Source: Paracoccus caeni (GTDB taxonomy: Bacteria > Pseudomonadota > Alphaproteobacteria > Rhodobacterales > Rhodobacteraceae). Taken from it: a stretch of 64,000 nucleotides of DNA. Shown here one piece after another: positions 41,497 through 50,028 of the stretch. The position numbers and the translations under genes were made by a program. How positions within the stretch are numbered: position 1 is the stretch's first letter; each line of letters opens with the position of its first letter. The stretch lies in the NCBI RefSeq assembly GCF_016629665.1, contig NZ_JAEPRQ010000004.1, positions 124,001-188,000 of the forward strand, read 5' to 3'. The notes below the pieces were generated by a model. That model was given only the letters and a program-made list of their open reading frames with translations. It was not told the DNA's origin and made no database searches.

Positions 41497-41891
41497 GAAC
41501 CGCAATCGACACGAATGTCTTGCTGTATCTGCTTGATGACGGACCGAAGGCGCGGCTTGCCCGCGATGCTCTTGCCAATGGCGGGGTGATCAGCGTGCAG
41601 GTGCTGAACGAAATCACCACGGTCTGCCGCCGAAAGGCCGGGATGAGTTGGGATGAGATACGGGACTTTCTGGGCCTTCTGCGTGAAGTGTTGTCCATCG
41701 CCGATCTGACCGCTGCGGTGCATGACATCGGCAGGGCGGTTGCCGAACGCTATCAGCTTTCGGTCTATGACGCGATGATCGTAGCCTCGGCCCTCGCCAA
41801 CGGATGCGAAAGGCTTTTGTCCGAAGACATGCAGGACGGAATGATGATCGAGGGTCGGTTGCGCATCGAGAACCCCTTCGCAGGGCAGTAA
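41493..41891 (+). CDS. vapC: VapC-type PIN-domain ribonuclease toxin
   Basis: The 132-residue PIN protein has the conserved acidic residues in expected places: Asp6 in AIDTNVLLYLL, the Glu of LNEITTVCRR near residue 40, the Asp of VYDAMIVASA near residue 94 and the Asp of SEDMQDG near 112. They bind Mg2+ or Mn2+ in the RNA-cutting site. VapC toxins usually cleave tRNA or rRNA. GTG start at 41493 overlaps the antitoxin stop. The pair looks complete and active. Confidence 0.92.
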   Translation: MRTAIDTNVLLYLLDDGPKARLARDALANGGVISVQVLNEITTVCRRKAGMSWDEIRDFLGLLREVLSIADLTAAVHDIGRAVAERYQLSVYDAMIVASALANGCERLLSEDMQDGMMIEGRLRIENPFAGQ

Positions 41892-42109
41892 GCCCCACGT
41901 TCGGCCCCTGCGTTCCTGTTTCCGCAACGCCATGAGGCACGAAACCGGCCTGCCGCACCACAGGACATGGGTGCTAGCGTTTACATTGTATATCCTGCGA
42001 CCGGGACCGGGTGACCTGACGCTACCACCATCGACGGTTTGCGACCGTTCGGGTTTTCTGCGCATGATCGGAATGTATCGACAAAAGACCAGCACCGGAG
42101 GTTATCGCT

Positions 42110-43765
42110 ATGCCAAAAGGCTCAGACCTGTTCGTCGCAGCACTTGAGAATGAGGGCGTTGACCGGATCTTCGGGGTGCCGGGCGAGGAAAACCTCGATG
42201 TGCTGGAATCTCTGCGCAACTCTAAGATCGAGCTGGTCCTGACACGGCATGAACAGGCGGCGGCGTTCATGGCGGCAACGCATGGGCGGCTGACCGGCAG
42301 GCCCGGCGTTTGCCTTGCCACGCTTGGGCCGGGGGCGCTGAATTTTGCGACGGGTGCCGCCTATGCCCATCTTGGCGCGATGCCAATGATCCTGATTACC
42401 GGGCAAAAACCGCTGATGAGCGCCAAGCAGGCGCGGTTCCAGATCGTCGATATCGTCGGCTCGATGAAGCCGCTGACCAAGATGACCCGGCAGATCGTCA
42501 GCGCGGGCAGCATTCCCGCGATCGTCCGTGACGCCTTCCGCGTCGCGATGGAGGAACGGCCCGGCCCGGTCCATCTGGAACTGCCCGAGGACGTGGCAGG
42601 CGAAGAAACCGCCAATGACATCCTGATCCCGCGTCACGCGCTGGATTGGCCGGTGGCCAGTGCTGCCACGCTTGATCTTGCCGCCGAAACGATCCTTGCG
42701 GCGAAACGCCCGCTGGTGATGGTCGGCGCGGCGGGGAACCGGCCTTCGCTGGTGGACCCGTTGTCCAGCTTTGTCGCGCGGGCGCGGATACCGTTCTTCA
42801 ACACGCAGATGGGCAAGGGCGCGGTGACCGGCGGCTCGAATCTCTATATGGGCACCGCCGCCTTGTCCGAGGGCGACTATGTCCACGAAGCCGTGGATCG
42901 CGCCGATCTGATCATTGCCATCGGTCACGACACGGTCGAGAAGCCGCCCTTCCTGATGAAAAGCGCGGGCGGATCGAAGGTAATTCATATCGGCTATCAA
43001 TCCGCCACCGTCGAGCAGGTCTATCACCCCGACCTTGAGGTGATCGGCGATATCGCCGCCTCGGTTCAGGGATTGGGCGAGCGGCTAGAAGGGCGATTGA
43101 CCGAGGATCAGGGGATGCTGGATCTGCGCCAGCGCATCTTCGCCCGCATCAATGACCGGGCCGAGGAAGACCGCTTCCCGGTGACGCCGCAACGGATCGT
43201 CCATGATGTGCGGCAGGTGATGCCCGAAGACGGCATCGTCTGTCTGGACAACGGCATGTATAAAATCTGGTTCGCCCGCAACTATCGCACTCATGTCGCG
43301 AATACGCTGCTGCTGGACAATGCGCTGGCGACGATGGGGGCGGGGCTGCCGTCGGCGATGATGGCGGCGATCCTTCACCCCGACCGGCGGGTGATGGCGG
43401 TCTGCGGCGATGGCGGATTCATGATGAACTCGCAGGAAATGGAGACGGCGGTGCGGCTTGGGCTGAACCTTGTCGTCGTCATTCTGAACGACAGCGCCTA
43501 TGGCATGATCCGCTGGAAACAGGCCGTCGATGGCTTCCCCGATTTCGGGATGAGCTTCGGCAACCCCGATTTCGTGCGCTATGCCGAAAGCTATGGCGCC
43601 AAGGGATCGCGGGTCACGGCGGTCGAGGATTTGGTGCCCACGCTTGAAGCCGCCTTCGCGGGTGGCGGGGTGCATCTGGTCGATGTGCCGATCGATTACT
43701 CTGAAAACACCCGCGTGCTGGTGGACGAGTTGCGCAACCGCACCCCCAATGTCGAATGCGCGTGA
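42110..43765 (+). CDS. Thiamine-diphosphate enzyme (acetolactate-synthase/decarboxylase family)
   Basis: The 551-residue protein has all three domains of the acetolactate-synthase-like ThDP fold: the catalytic Glu48 in TRHEQAAAFMA, a central FAD/nucleotide-type domain, and the ThDP-Mg motif GDGGFMMNSQEMETAVRLGL (near residues 434-453) with the distal Asn in ILNDSAYG. AcHS-type, benzoylformate decarboxylase-type and related 2-oxoacid enzymes share this layout. It lies 31 bases before an aldehyde dehydrogenase, a pairing typical of decarboxylation of a 2-oxoacid to an aldehyde and then oxidation, as in the mandelate route. A separate small subunit of acetolactate synthase is absent, so branched-chain synthesis is less likely. 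Confidence 0.88.
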   Translation: MPKGSDLFVAALENEGVDRIFGVPGEENLDVLESLRNSKIELVLTRHEQAAAFMAATHGRLTGRPGVCLATLGPGALNFATGAAYAHLGAMPMILITGQKPLMSAKQARFQIVDIVGSMKPLTKMTRQIVSAGSIPAIVRDAFRVAMEERPGPVHLELPEDVAGEETANDILIPRHALDWPVASAATLDLAAETILAAKRPLVMVGAAGNRPSLVDPLSSFVARARIPFFNTQMGKGAVTGGSNLYMGTAALSEGDYVHEAVDRADLIIAIGHDTVEKPPFLMKSAGGSKVIHIGYQSATVEQVYHPDLEVIGDIAASVQGLGERLEGRLTEDQGMLDLRQRIFARINDRAEEDRFPVTPQRIVHDVRQVMPEDGIVCLDNGMYKIWFARNYRTHVANTLLLDNALATMGAGLPSAMMAAILHPDRRVMAVCGDGGFMMNSQEMETAVRLGLNLVVVILNDSAYGMIRWKQAVDGFPDFGMSFGNPDFVRYAESYGAKGSRVTAVEDLVPTLEAAFAGGGVHLVDVPIDYSENTRVLVDELRNRTPNVECA

Positions 43766-43796
43766 CCCGCGCCCGAAAGCCAAGGAAAGGTTAGCC

Positions 43797-45179
43797 ATGT
43801 TGCAGGTCGTTCAGGCTTTTGATCGCCAGCCGATCACCGAGATCGAAACCGAGGATGCCGCCGCGCTGGAACGCAAGCTTGCCGCCGCCGAGCGGGTCTT
43901 CCGCGACCGCGACGGCTGGCTGCAACCACATCAGCGCATCGCCATCCTGCGCCGGCTGGCCGCGCTGATGGAAGACAGGCGCGATCATCTGGCGATGCAG
44001 ATCGCGCGAGAGGGTGGCAAGCCCCTGCCCGATGCCATCGTCGAGACGACCCGCGCCATCGACGGCGTGAACAATGCCGCCGATGAGTTGCGCAACTTCG
44101 GCGGGCGCGAGGTGCCGATGGGGCTGTCCGCCGCCGCCGAGAACCGCTGGGCTTTCACCACCAAGGAACCCATTGGCATCGTCGCGGCGATTTCGGCCTT
44201 CAACCATCCGCTGAACCTGATCGTGCATCAGATCGCCCCCGCCATCGCGGTCGGTTGCCCGGTGATCGTAAAACCCGCGATCACCACGCCTTTGTCCTGT
44301 CTGGAACTGGTCGGGCTGGCCCACGAGGCTGGCCTGCCCGAGCCGTGGTGCCAAACCTTCATCACCGATGACAACGATCTGGCCGAAAAGCTGGCGACCG
44401 ACCGGCGGATCGCGTTTCTCAGCTTCATCGGCTCGGCAAGGGTCGGCTGGTCGCTGCATTCGAAACTGCCGCATGGTGCACGCTCGGCCTTGGAACATGG
44501 CGGTGCGGCACCGGCTATCGTGGATCGCAGCGCCGATCTGGCCAAGGCGGTCGAGCTGATCGTCAAGGGCGGCTATTACCATGCCGGGCAAGTCTGCGTT
44601 TCCACGCAGCGGATTTTCGTCCATAGCGACATCGCGGATGAGTTCACCGAGCGGCTGGTGGCCCGCGTCGAAAAACTGCGCACCGCCGATCCCACGCTGA
44701 AGGATACCGAGGTCGGGCCGCTGATCCTGCCACGCGAGGCGGACCGGGTGGCGTCATGGGTCGATGAAGCGGTCAGCGGCGGCGCAAAGCTGGCAACCGG
44801 CGGCAAGCGCCTGTCCGAGACCACTTTGCAGCCGACAGTGCTGATTGATGCCGCCGCCGACGCAAAGGTTTCGACGCTGGAGATCTTTGGCCCCGTTGTG
44901 GCGGTTAGTCGCTACACCGATCTGGATCAGGCGATTGCGACGGCGAATGCGTTGCCCACCGCCTTCCAGTCCAGCATCTTCGCGCAGGATATCGATGTGG
45001 CGTTGCGGGCGGCAAACAGGCTGGAGGCCTCGGCGGTGATGATCAACGATCCGACGGCCTTCCGCGTTGACTGGATGCCCTTCGCCGGACGCCGCGAGTC
45101 AGGTTACGGGATCGGCGGCATCCCCTACACCATGCGCGACATGACCCAAGAAAAAATGATCCTGCTGCGCAGAAGCTGA
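43797..45179 (+). CDS. Aldehyde dehydrogenase (NAD(P)-dependent)
   Basis: The 460-residue protein has the aldehyde-dehydrogenase catalytic set: Asn136 in AFNHPLN, Lys159 in VIVKP, Glu233 in ALEHGGAAP and nucleophile Cys267 in AGQVCVSTQR. The usual ELGG reads EHGG here. It is shorter than most ALDHs (about 490), which suits the lactaldehyde/glyceraldehyde-phosphate-like group. AAGGAAAGG precedes the ATG at 43797. It follows the ThDP enzyme and would oxidise the aldehyde that enzyme releases (inference). Confidence 0.9.
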   Translation: MLQVVQAFDRQPITEIETEDAAALERKLAAAERVFRDRDGWLQPHQRIAILRRLAALMEDRRDHLAMQIAREGGKPLPDAIVETTRAIDGVNNAADELRNFGGREVPMGLSAAAENRWAFTTKEPIGIVAAISAFNHPLNLIVHQIAPAIAVGCPVIVKPAITTPLSCLELVGLAHEAGLPEPWCQTFITDDNDLAEKLATDRRIAFLSFIGSARVGWSLHSKLPHGARSALEHGGAAPAIVDRSADLAKAVELIVKGGYYHAGQVCVSTQRIFVHSDIADEFTERLVARVEKLRTADPTLKDTEVGPLILPREADRVASWVDEAVSGGAKLATGGKRLSETTLQPTVLIDAAADAKVSTLEIFGPVVAVSRYTDLDQAIATANALPTAFQSSIFAQDIDVALRAANRLEASAVMINDPTAFRVDWMPFAGRRESGYGIGGIPYTMRDMTQEKMILLRRS

Positions 45180-45227
45180 CTGCAAAGCCCTGACTTCATC
45201 TGTCTGTCCGACTGATCGTCTATTCTT

Positions 45228-45263
45228 ATATTTTCGATGGTTTGCTATATTTACGAAAATATA
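45228..45263. promoter_or_regulatory. GntR operator candidate 1
   Basis: Overlapping palindromes: ATATTTTCG (45228-45236) with CGAAAATAT (45254-45262) over a 17-base spacer, and TATATTTACGAAAATATA (45246-45263) with seven-base arms. The core ATTTACGAAAATAT matches, with one change, the site at 45998 before the FAHD gene. It lies 37 bases before the GntR start, fitting autoregulation. Confidence 0.65.
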
Positions 45264-45299
45264 TACAATTCGACGACAGAAAAGCGGGCGGGCAGGCAG

Positions 45300-45998
45300 A
45301 TGGTAGTGACCAAACGGATCGACGGCGACAACAAGACCCTGATGACCTCGGTCTATGACCGGCTGCGGCTGGACATCGTCGATGGCGAATTGCGCCCCGG
45401 CGGCAAGCTGCGTTTTGAAGAGCTGAAGGAACGCTATGGTATCGGTCTTAGTCCGCTGCGTGAGGCGCTGACCCGGCTTGCCTCGGAAAAGCTGGTGGTG
45501 CTGGAAGAGCATAAGGGTTTCCACGTCGCCCCGATCTCGCGCGCGGATCTGCTTGATCTGCTGTTCATGCGTCAAGAGGTTGAGGTGCTGGGCATCCGCC
45601 GTTCGATCGAGGCGGGGGACGATGCGTGGGAAGCCGGGATTGTCGGCGCGATCCATGCGCTTGGCAAACGTGACAGCCTGACATCCGATGGTCATATCGA
45701 CCCCGAATGGGAACGCCGCCACCACGCCTTTCACGACAGTCTTGTCGCCGCCAGCGGCTCTCCGCGCCTGATGTTCCTGCGTGCGCAACTGACCGATCAT
45801 GCCGACCGCTATCGTCGCCTGTCGCATCACTATCAACGCTCGGGACGCGATCATCTGGCCGAACACACCGCCATCGCCGATGCCGTCATCGCCCGCGATC
45901 CAATAGCCGCCGAACGCCTGATCCGCGCACATCTTGCCCGCACGGTCGAGATCATTCTGGATAGCGATGATTTGCAAATCATCGCACAGGACAAATGA
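45300..45998 (+). CDS. GntR-family regulator, FCD domain (FadR-like)
   Basis: The 232-residue protein has the GntR winged helix in residues about 15-75 (VYDRLRLDIVDGELRPGGKLRFEELKERYGIGLSPLREALTRL) and an FCD effector domain with the metal-ligand pattern HHAFHDSLVAASG and later HTAIADAVIARD. FCD regulators usually respond to organic acids. It is in the middle of the catabolic block, 120 bases after the aldehyde dehydrogenase and 83 before the FAHD gene, each gap carrying the same operator core. The ATG at 45300 is the first after the operator; an earlier in-frame ATG at 45237 lies inside it. Confidence 0.9.
   Translation: MVVTKRIDGDNKTLMTSVYDRLRLDIVDGELRPGGKLRFEELKERYGIGLSPLREALTRLASEKLVVLEEHKGFHVAPISRADLLDLLFMRQEVEVLGIRRSIEAGDDAWEAGIVGAIHALGKRDSLTSDGHIDPEWERRHHAFHDSLVAASGSPRLMFLRAQLTDHADRYRRLSHHYQRSGRDHLAEHTAIADAVIARDPIAAERLIRAHLARTVEIILDSDDLQIIAQDK
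45966..45983. repeat. Perfect 18-base palindrome at the 3' end of the GntR gene
   Basis: GATGATTTGCAAATCATC is perfectly self-complementary and lies inside the last codons of the GntR gene, coding for D-D-L-Q-I-I. It is 14 bases from operator 2. It may be chance in coding DNA, or a second regulator site for the downstream genes. Confidence 0.35.
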
Positions 45999-46011
45999 TT
46001 TTCGAAAATAT
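45998..46011. promoter_or_regulatory. GntR operator candidate 2 (ATTTTCGAAAATAT)
   Basis: Contains the perfect 12-base palindrome ATTTTCGAAAAT (45998-46009) and matches 13 of 14 bases of the core in the site before the GntR gene. It overlaps the GntR stop codon and lies 70 bases before the FAHD gene, so it could control the FAHD-to-TRAP genes. Confidence 0.65.
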
Positions 46012-46081
46012 TGTTGCCTTGCGATAATCCTTGTGGCATTTATGAGTCGCAAGGACGACTCACTCATGCGGGAGGAAGATC

Positions 46082-46909
46082 ATGCGGATCATGACCTACG
46101 AAAAAGCCGGTGCTCAGGGCGTAGCGGTTGAACGGGGTGGCGAATGGGCCGATCTTGGTGCAACCGATCTGCTGTCCGCGCTGGCCTTGCCGGATCTGGC
46201 GCAGCAGGTCGCTGCCGCCCCGGTTCTGGATCAGGACGGCGTCAGCATCCTGCCGCCGTTGCCCAAGCCATCGAAGGTGATCTGTGTCGGGCTGAACTAT
46301 GCCGACCACGCTGCCGAAAGCCCCTATGACGCGCCGGACTACCCGACGCTGTTCCCGCGCTTCAATTCCAGCCTGATCGCCGATGGCGCGCCAATCGTGC
46401 GGCCCCGCATCTCGCATGAGCTGGATTTCGAAGGCGAGCTGGTCGCGATCATCGGCAAGGGCGGGCGCAATATCCCGAAGGAACAAGCCACCTCGCATGT
46501 CGCGGGCTATTCGATCTTCAACGACGGCTCGATCCGGGATTATCAGTTCAAGGCGCCGCAATGGACGGTCGGCAAGAACTTCGACAATACCGGCGCATTC
46601 GGGCCGTGGATCGTCACCGCTGACGAACTGCCCGATGGCGCGCGCGGCCTGAAGCTGGAAACCCGCCTGAACGGCGAGGTCGTCCAAAGCGCTTCGACCG
46701 ACGATCTGCTGTTTCCGGTGGCCGACCTGATCTCGATCATCAGCGAGGCGATCAGTCTTGAGCCCGGCGATGTGATCGTGACCGGAACGCCTGCGGGCAT
46801 CGGTTGGGCGCGGACGCCGAAACTGTTCATGAAGCCCGGCGATGTCGTCGAGGTCGAGATCGAGGGCATCGGCATCCTGCGCAACCCCGTCATCGACGAG
46901 GCCGCCTGA
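46082..46909 (+). CDS. FAHD-family hydrolase/decarboxylase
   Basis: The 275-residue protein has the fumarylacetoacetase-fold metal site: the acidic pair Glu117 and Glu119 in SHELDFEGELVAIIG and a further Asp in SIFNDGSIRDYQ. The opening VICVGLNYADHAAES and the late VIVTGTPAGIGWARTPK motif are diagnostic. The family includes fumarylpyruvate hydrolases, 2-oxopent-4-enoate hydratases and oxaloacetate decarboxylases; the context (an extradiol-dioxygenase-like gene) favours a ring-cleavage step. GGAGGA lies before the ATG at 46082. The GntR operator core is 70 bases upstream. Confidence 0.9.
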   Translation: MRIMTYEKAGAQGVAVERGGEWADLGATDLLSALALPDLAQQVAAAPVLDQDGVSILPPLPKPSKVICVGLNYADHAAESPYDAPDYPTLFPRFNSSLIADGAPIVRPRISHELDFEGELVAIIGKGGRNIPKEQATSHVAGYSIFNDGSIRDYQFKAPQWTVGKNFDNTGAFGPWIVTADELPDGARGLKLETRLNGEVVQSASTDDLLFPVADLISIISEAISLEPGDVIVTGTPAGIGWARTPKLFMKPGDVVEVEIEGIGILRNPVIDEAA

Positions 46910-46942
46910 ACCGGATCGCATATCCCATGGGAGGAGGGGGGA

Positions 46943-47512
46943 ATGCTGAATCTGCAAGTCATTATCGGCAGCGTCAGGCAAGGTCGTGGAGGCTTGTCCG
47001 TCGCCGAGTGGTTCGAGGAAATCGCCCGGAAGGATCAGCGCTTCTCGGTCGAGCGGGTTGATCTGGCCGCGCTGAACCTGCCGGTCATGGATGAGCCGAA
47101 CCATCCCCGCCTGCAGCAATACACCCATGACCACACACGCCGCTTCAGCAAGCTCATCTCGCGCGGCGATGCCTATGTCTTCGTGACCACCGAATACAAC
47201 TATTCCATTCCCGGTGCGCTGAAGAACGCGATGGATTATCTCAGTGCGGAATGGGCGGGCAAGCCGATGTCAACGGTCGCTTATGGCGGCATTTCGGGTG
47301 CCGCCCGTGCGGTCGAGGATCTGCGCCGCGTCGCCATCGCTTTGCGGATGGTCCCGTTGGTTCAGGGCGTCGTCTGCCCGCTTTACGCCCAGCAGCGCGA
47401 CGAAGAGGGTCGCTTTATCGGCAATCCGCTGCAAACCGCTGCGGCGGGCGAGATGCTGGATGCGCTGGCCGATTTCGGCAGTCTGCTGAAGTCGCGCCGC
47501 GCCATGCAATAA
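46943..47512 (+). CDS. NADPH-dependent FMN reductase
   Basis: The 189-residue flavodoxin-fold protein opens with the FMN phosphate loop GSVRQGR (residues 9-15) and has the conserved VTTEYNYSIPGALKNAMDYL segment, then the YGGISGAARAVEDLR region near residue 113. It should reduce FMN with NAD(P)H for a flavin-dependent oxygenase or act directly as an azo/quinone reductase. The oxygenase partner is not in the block; the LLM flavoprotein at 30813 is one distant candidate. GGAGG precedes the ATG. Confidence 0.9.
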   Translation: MLNLQVIIGSVRQGRGGLSVAEWFEEIARKDQRFSVERVDLAALNLPVMDEPNHPRLQQYTHDHTRRFSKLISRGDAYVFVTTEYNYSIPGALKNAMDYLSAEWAGKPMSTVAYGGISGAARAVEDLRRVAIALRMVPLVQGVVCPLYAQQRDEEGRFIGNPLQTAAAGEMLDALADFGSLLKSRRAMQ

Positions 47513-47606
47513 GGCCGAAAGGCACAAGGGGACTGAAGGAGGAATATGCCGGGCGCCAGTGGCGACCGGGCCGGAGCGGGCTTGCCCGAAGAGAGGAGAG
47601 GAAACC

Positions 47607-48533
47607 ATGCCAACACCACTTGTCTTTCGTCTTGGCTATGTCGCGCTGAACGTCACCGACCCGCAGCGCACCGCCGAGGATACCTGCAACATCGCCGGCA
47701 CCCGGATCAGCGGGCAGGACGGAGGGCGGATCATGCTGACCTCGAACCGGCGCCGGGCGGAAATGATCCTGTATCCCTCGGACGCGAACAACCTGCGCCG
47801 GGTCGGGCTTGAAGCGGTCACGCCGGATGCCGTGGACGAGGTCCGCGACCGTGCCCGCGCTGCTGGCCTGCGGATCTTGTCAGAGCGTCCTTCGCTGGAC
47901 TGCATCGACAAGGGCGTGACCTTCCTGACCAGCGAGGGCCACGCGATAGAGGTGCATACACCGATGCCGATGGATCAGCCTTTGCGCTATCACGGTCCTG
48001 GCGTGCATCCGCGCTTTCTGGACCATGTGAACTTCGCCGCCATCGATCCGGTCACCTTCTCGAAAGAGCTAGGTGCCGCCACCGGCATGCTTCTGACCGA
48101 ACGCACCAGCGGCTACGAGATCATGTGGATGCGTGCCGCCGATGGCCGCCATCACACGCTGGCAGCGGTCAAGGGCAATAGCGGCGTCCATCATATCAGC
48201 TGGGAGTTCGAGAACTTCGACGGGCTGAAGCGGATCGCCGACAGTCTGGGGATCGAAGAGCGCCGCGTTGTCTGGGGTCCGGGCCGTCATGGCGCGGGGG
48301 ATAATCTGTTTCTCTACTATGTCGATTCCGCAGGCTTCCTGATCGAGTGCATCGCCGAGATGGAGGTGATCCAGGATCTGGACATGCCCACCCGCGTCGC
48401 CGATCCGGGCGAGAATCTGTCGAACTGGAAGGTGGTGAATCAGTGGGGCGCCCTGCCCTCGCTTGAATGGATCCAGCATTTCAGCCCCTGCTGCGGCGTG
48501 GATGAGCATGATGACCTGCTACAGCTCGCCTGA
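47607..48533 (+). CDS. VOC-family protein, extradiol ring-cleavage dioxygenase-like
   Basis: The 308-residue protein consists of two vicinal-oxygen-chelate modules, residues about 5-115 and 130-270. In the second module His in FLDHVNF, His in GVHHISWEF and Glu in FLIECIAEM lie where the iron ligands of catechol 2,3-dioxygenases sit. The extradiol signature is readable as GRHGAGDNLFLYYVDSAGF then LIE, with Ser in place of the usual Pro. It may cleave a catechol-like ring or act on another chelated substrate. GAGGAGAGG precedes the ATG at 47607. The stop overlaps the next gene start by 32 bases. Confidence 0.82.
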   Translation: MPTPLVFRLGYVALNVTDPQRTAEDTCNIAGTRISGQDGGRIMLTSNRRRAEMILYPSDANNLRRVGLEAVTPDAVDEVRDRARAAGLRILSERPSLDCIDKGVTFLTSEGHAIEVHTPMPMDQPLRYHGPGVHPRFLDHVNFAAIDPVTFSKELGAATGMLLTERTSGYEIMWMRAADGRHHTLAAVKGNSGVHHISWEFENFDGLKRIADSLGIEERRVVWGPGRHGAGDNLFLYYVDSAGFLIECIAEMEVIQDLDMPTRVADPGENLSNWKVVNQWGALPSLEWIQHFSPCCGVDEHDDLLQLA

Positions 48534-48900
48534 GGATCGCCGACTGGCCGAAACATTGGAGGCGCGGCGCTACAATGCCATGAAGGCGCGGGATGCCGAG
48601 ACGCTGGAAGACCTGCTGGATGATGAACTGGTCTATACCCATTCCTTCGGCGACCGCGACAGCAAGGCCAGCTTTCTGGCCAAGCTGCGCGAAGGCTTCT
48701 TTCTCTATCACGAACTGAAGCCCTCGATCGACATCATCGCAAGGCGCGGTGACGTGCTGATCCTGACCGGGACCATGTGGGCCCGCGCCACTGTCGGCGG
48801 CGAGGATCGCATCATCGACAATACCTGCACCAATATCTGGGCGAAGACCGGCGGGAACTGGCGGTTCCTGTCCTTCGCACCCACGCCAATCCGGCGCTGA
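48502..48900 (+). CDS. SnoaL/NTF2-like small protein
   Basis: The 132-residue protein has the NTF2-like cone fold pattern: the helix LEARRYNAMKARDAETLEDLL, then DELVYTHSFGDRDSKASFLAKL and a strand-rich end with NIWAKTGGNWRFLSF. These are DUF4440/SnoaL-3 type features. No reaction can be read. The gene overlaps the VOC gene by 32 bases and precedes the TRAP binding-protein gene by 27, so it belongs to the catabolic operon. A start two or three codons later is possible. Confidence 0.82.
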   Translation: MSMMTCYSSPEDRRLAETLEARRYNAMKARDAETLEDLLDDELVYTHSFGDRDSKASFLAKLREGFFLYHELKPSIDIIARRGDVLILTGTMWARATVGGEDRIIDNTCTNIWAKTGGNWRFLSFAPTPIRR

Positions 48901-48927
48901 TCGACACATTTCGGGAAGGAGAACACC

Positions 48928-49980
48928 ATGAAGCTCGCGAAAGCGGCATGCCTTGTGCTGCCTGTCACCCTGCTTGGCGCGCCGGTCGTCGCCAAGGAAA
49001 TCAACCTGACGATCTCATCCAGCCACAATGTCCAGATCCCCTGGGTCGCGCCGCTGCAACAGGTCATCGTCGCCGAGGCCAACCGGCGTCTGGAAGAGAT
49101 GGGATCGGAAAACCGGCTCGACTGGACGGAATCCTATGGCGGCGCGCTTTACGGCTTTGGCGATACGCTTGAGGCCGTGGGCGATGGCATTACCGATGCG
49201 GGCTGGATCGGCTCGATGTGGGAGGAAAGCAAGATGCCTTACAGCAATCTGTCCTTCTACACGCCCTTCACCACCGACGATGCCGGGCTGATCATGGAGG
49301 CGTTCAATCGCCTCTATCAGGAAATCCCGGCGCTTGAGGCCGAATGGACCAGAAACAACGTGGTCTTTCTGGGCGCGACCGGGGCCGACACCTATCACCT
49401 ATACACGCGCTTCCCGGTAAACAGCCTTGAAGATCTGCGCGGTCGCAAAATCCTTGCCCCCGGCCCGACGGCCACATGGATCTCGGCCGTGGGCGCAGTG
49501 CCGGTGAACGGCGCGCTGCCGACCTATTACAACCAGCTTGAGACCGGCGTGGCCGATGGCGTCCTGTCCATCGTCAGCGGCGCCCATCCGCTGAAGATCC
49601 ACGAGGTCGCGCCGCATGTGACGCTGGTCGGCGCGGGGGCGAACATGATCGGCGGTTTCGGCATCAACAAGGACATCTGGGACGGCCTGCCCGAAGACGT
49701 GCAGCAGGTGCTGACCGAACTTGGCCCCGAATACAGCCGCCTGAACGCTGACCTGCTGCAACAACGCTACGACACCAGCATCGCCGAGCTTGAGGCCGAT
49801 CCGAACGTCACCCTTACCCGTCTGGACGAAGCCGAGCGTCAGAAATGGGTCGATCTGCTGCCAGAGCTTTCATCGCAATGGGCCGCTGATCTGCCCGAAG
49901 GTCAGGCGCTGCTGGCAGGTTTCATGAGCGCAGTCCGCGATGCAGGCGCCACGCCGATGCGGGACTGGGCGATCCAGTAG
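48928..49980 (+). CDS. TRAP transporter substrate-binding protein (DctP family)
   Basis: The 350-residue product has a signal peptide (AKAACLVLPVTLLGAPVVA, cut before KEINL) and the DctP fold: SSSHNVQIPWVAPLQQV, the substrate-contact block LYTRFPVNSLEDLRGRKILAPGPT with the Arg that pairs with a carboxylate, and the LPTYYNQLETGVADGVLS segment. It delivers an organic acid to the membrane protein encoded next. The acid is probably the substrate of the ThDP/dioxygenase pathway. AAGGAGAA precedes the ATG. Confidence 0.93.
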   Translation: MKLAKAACLVLPVTLLGAPVVAKEINLTISSSHNVQIPWVAPLQQVIVAEANRRLEEMGSENRLDWTESYGGALYGFGDTLEAVGDGITDAGWIGSMWEESKMPYSNLSFYTPFTTDDAGLIMEAFNRLYQEIPALEAEWTRNNVVFLGATGADTYHLYTRFPVNSLEDLRGRKILAPGPTATWISAVGAVPVNGALPTYYNQLETGVADGVLSIVSGAHPLKIHEVAPHVTLVGAGANMIGGFGINKDIWDGLPEDVQQVLTELGPEYSRLNADLLQQRYDTSIAELEADPNVTLTRLDEAERQKWVDLLPELSSQWAADLPEGQALLAGFMSAVRDAGATPMRDWAIQ

Positions 49981-50028
49981 CAACGGCTGCCGCAACCGGC
50001 AGTTTTCATCTCAGGGAGGAGTGATCTT

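Noticed and set aside
42110-43765. Housekeeping acetolactate synthase (ilvB) for branched-chain amino acids
   Set aside because: No small regulatory subunit or ilvC/ilvD genes are nearby. The neighbours are an aldehyde dehydrogenase and catabolic genes.
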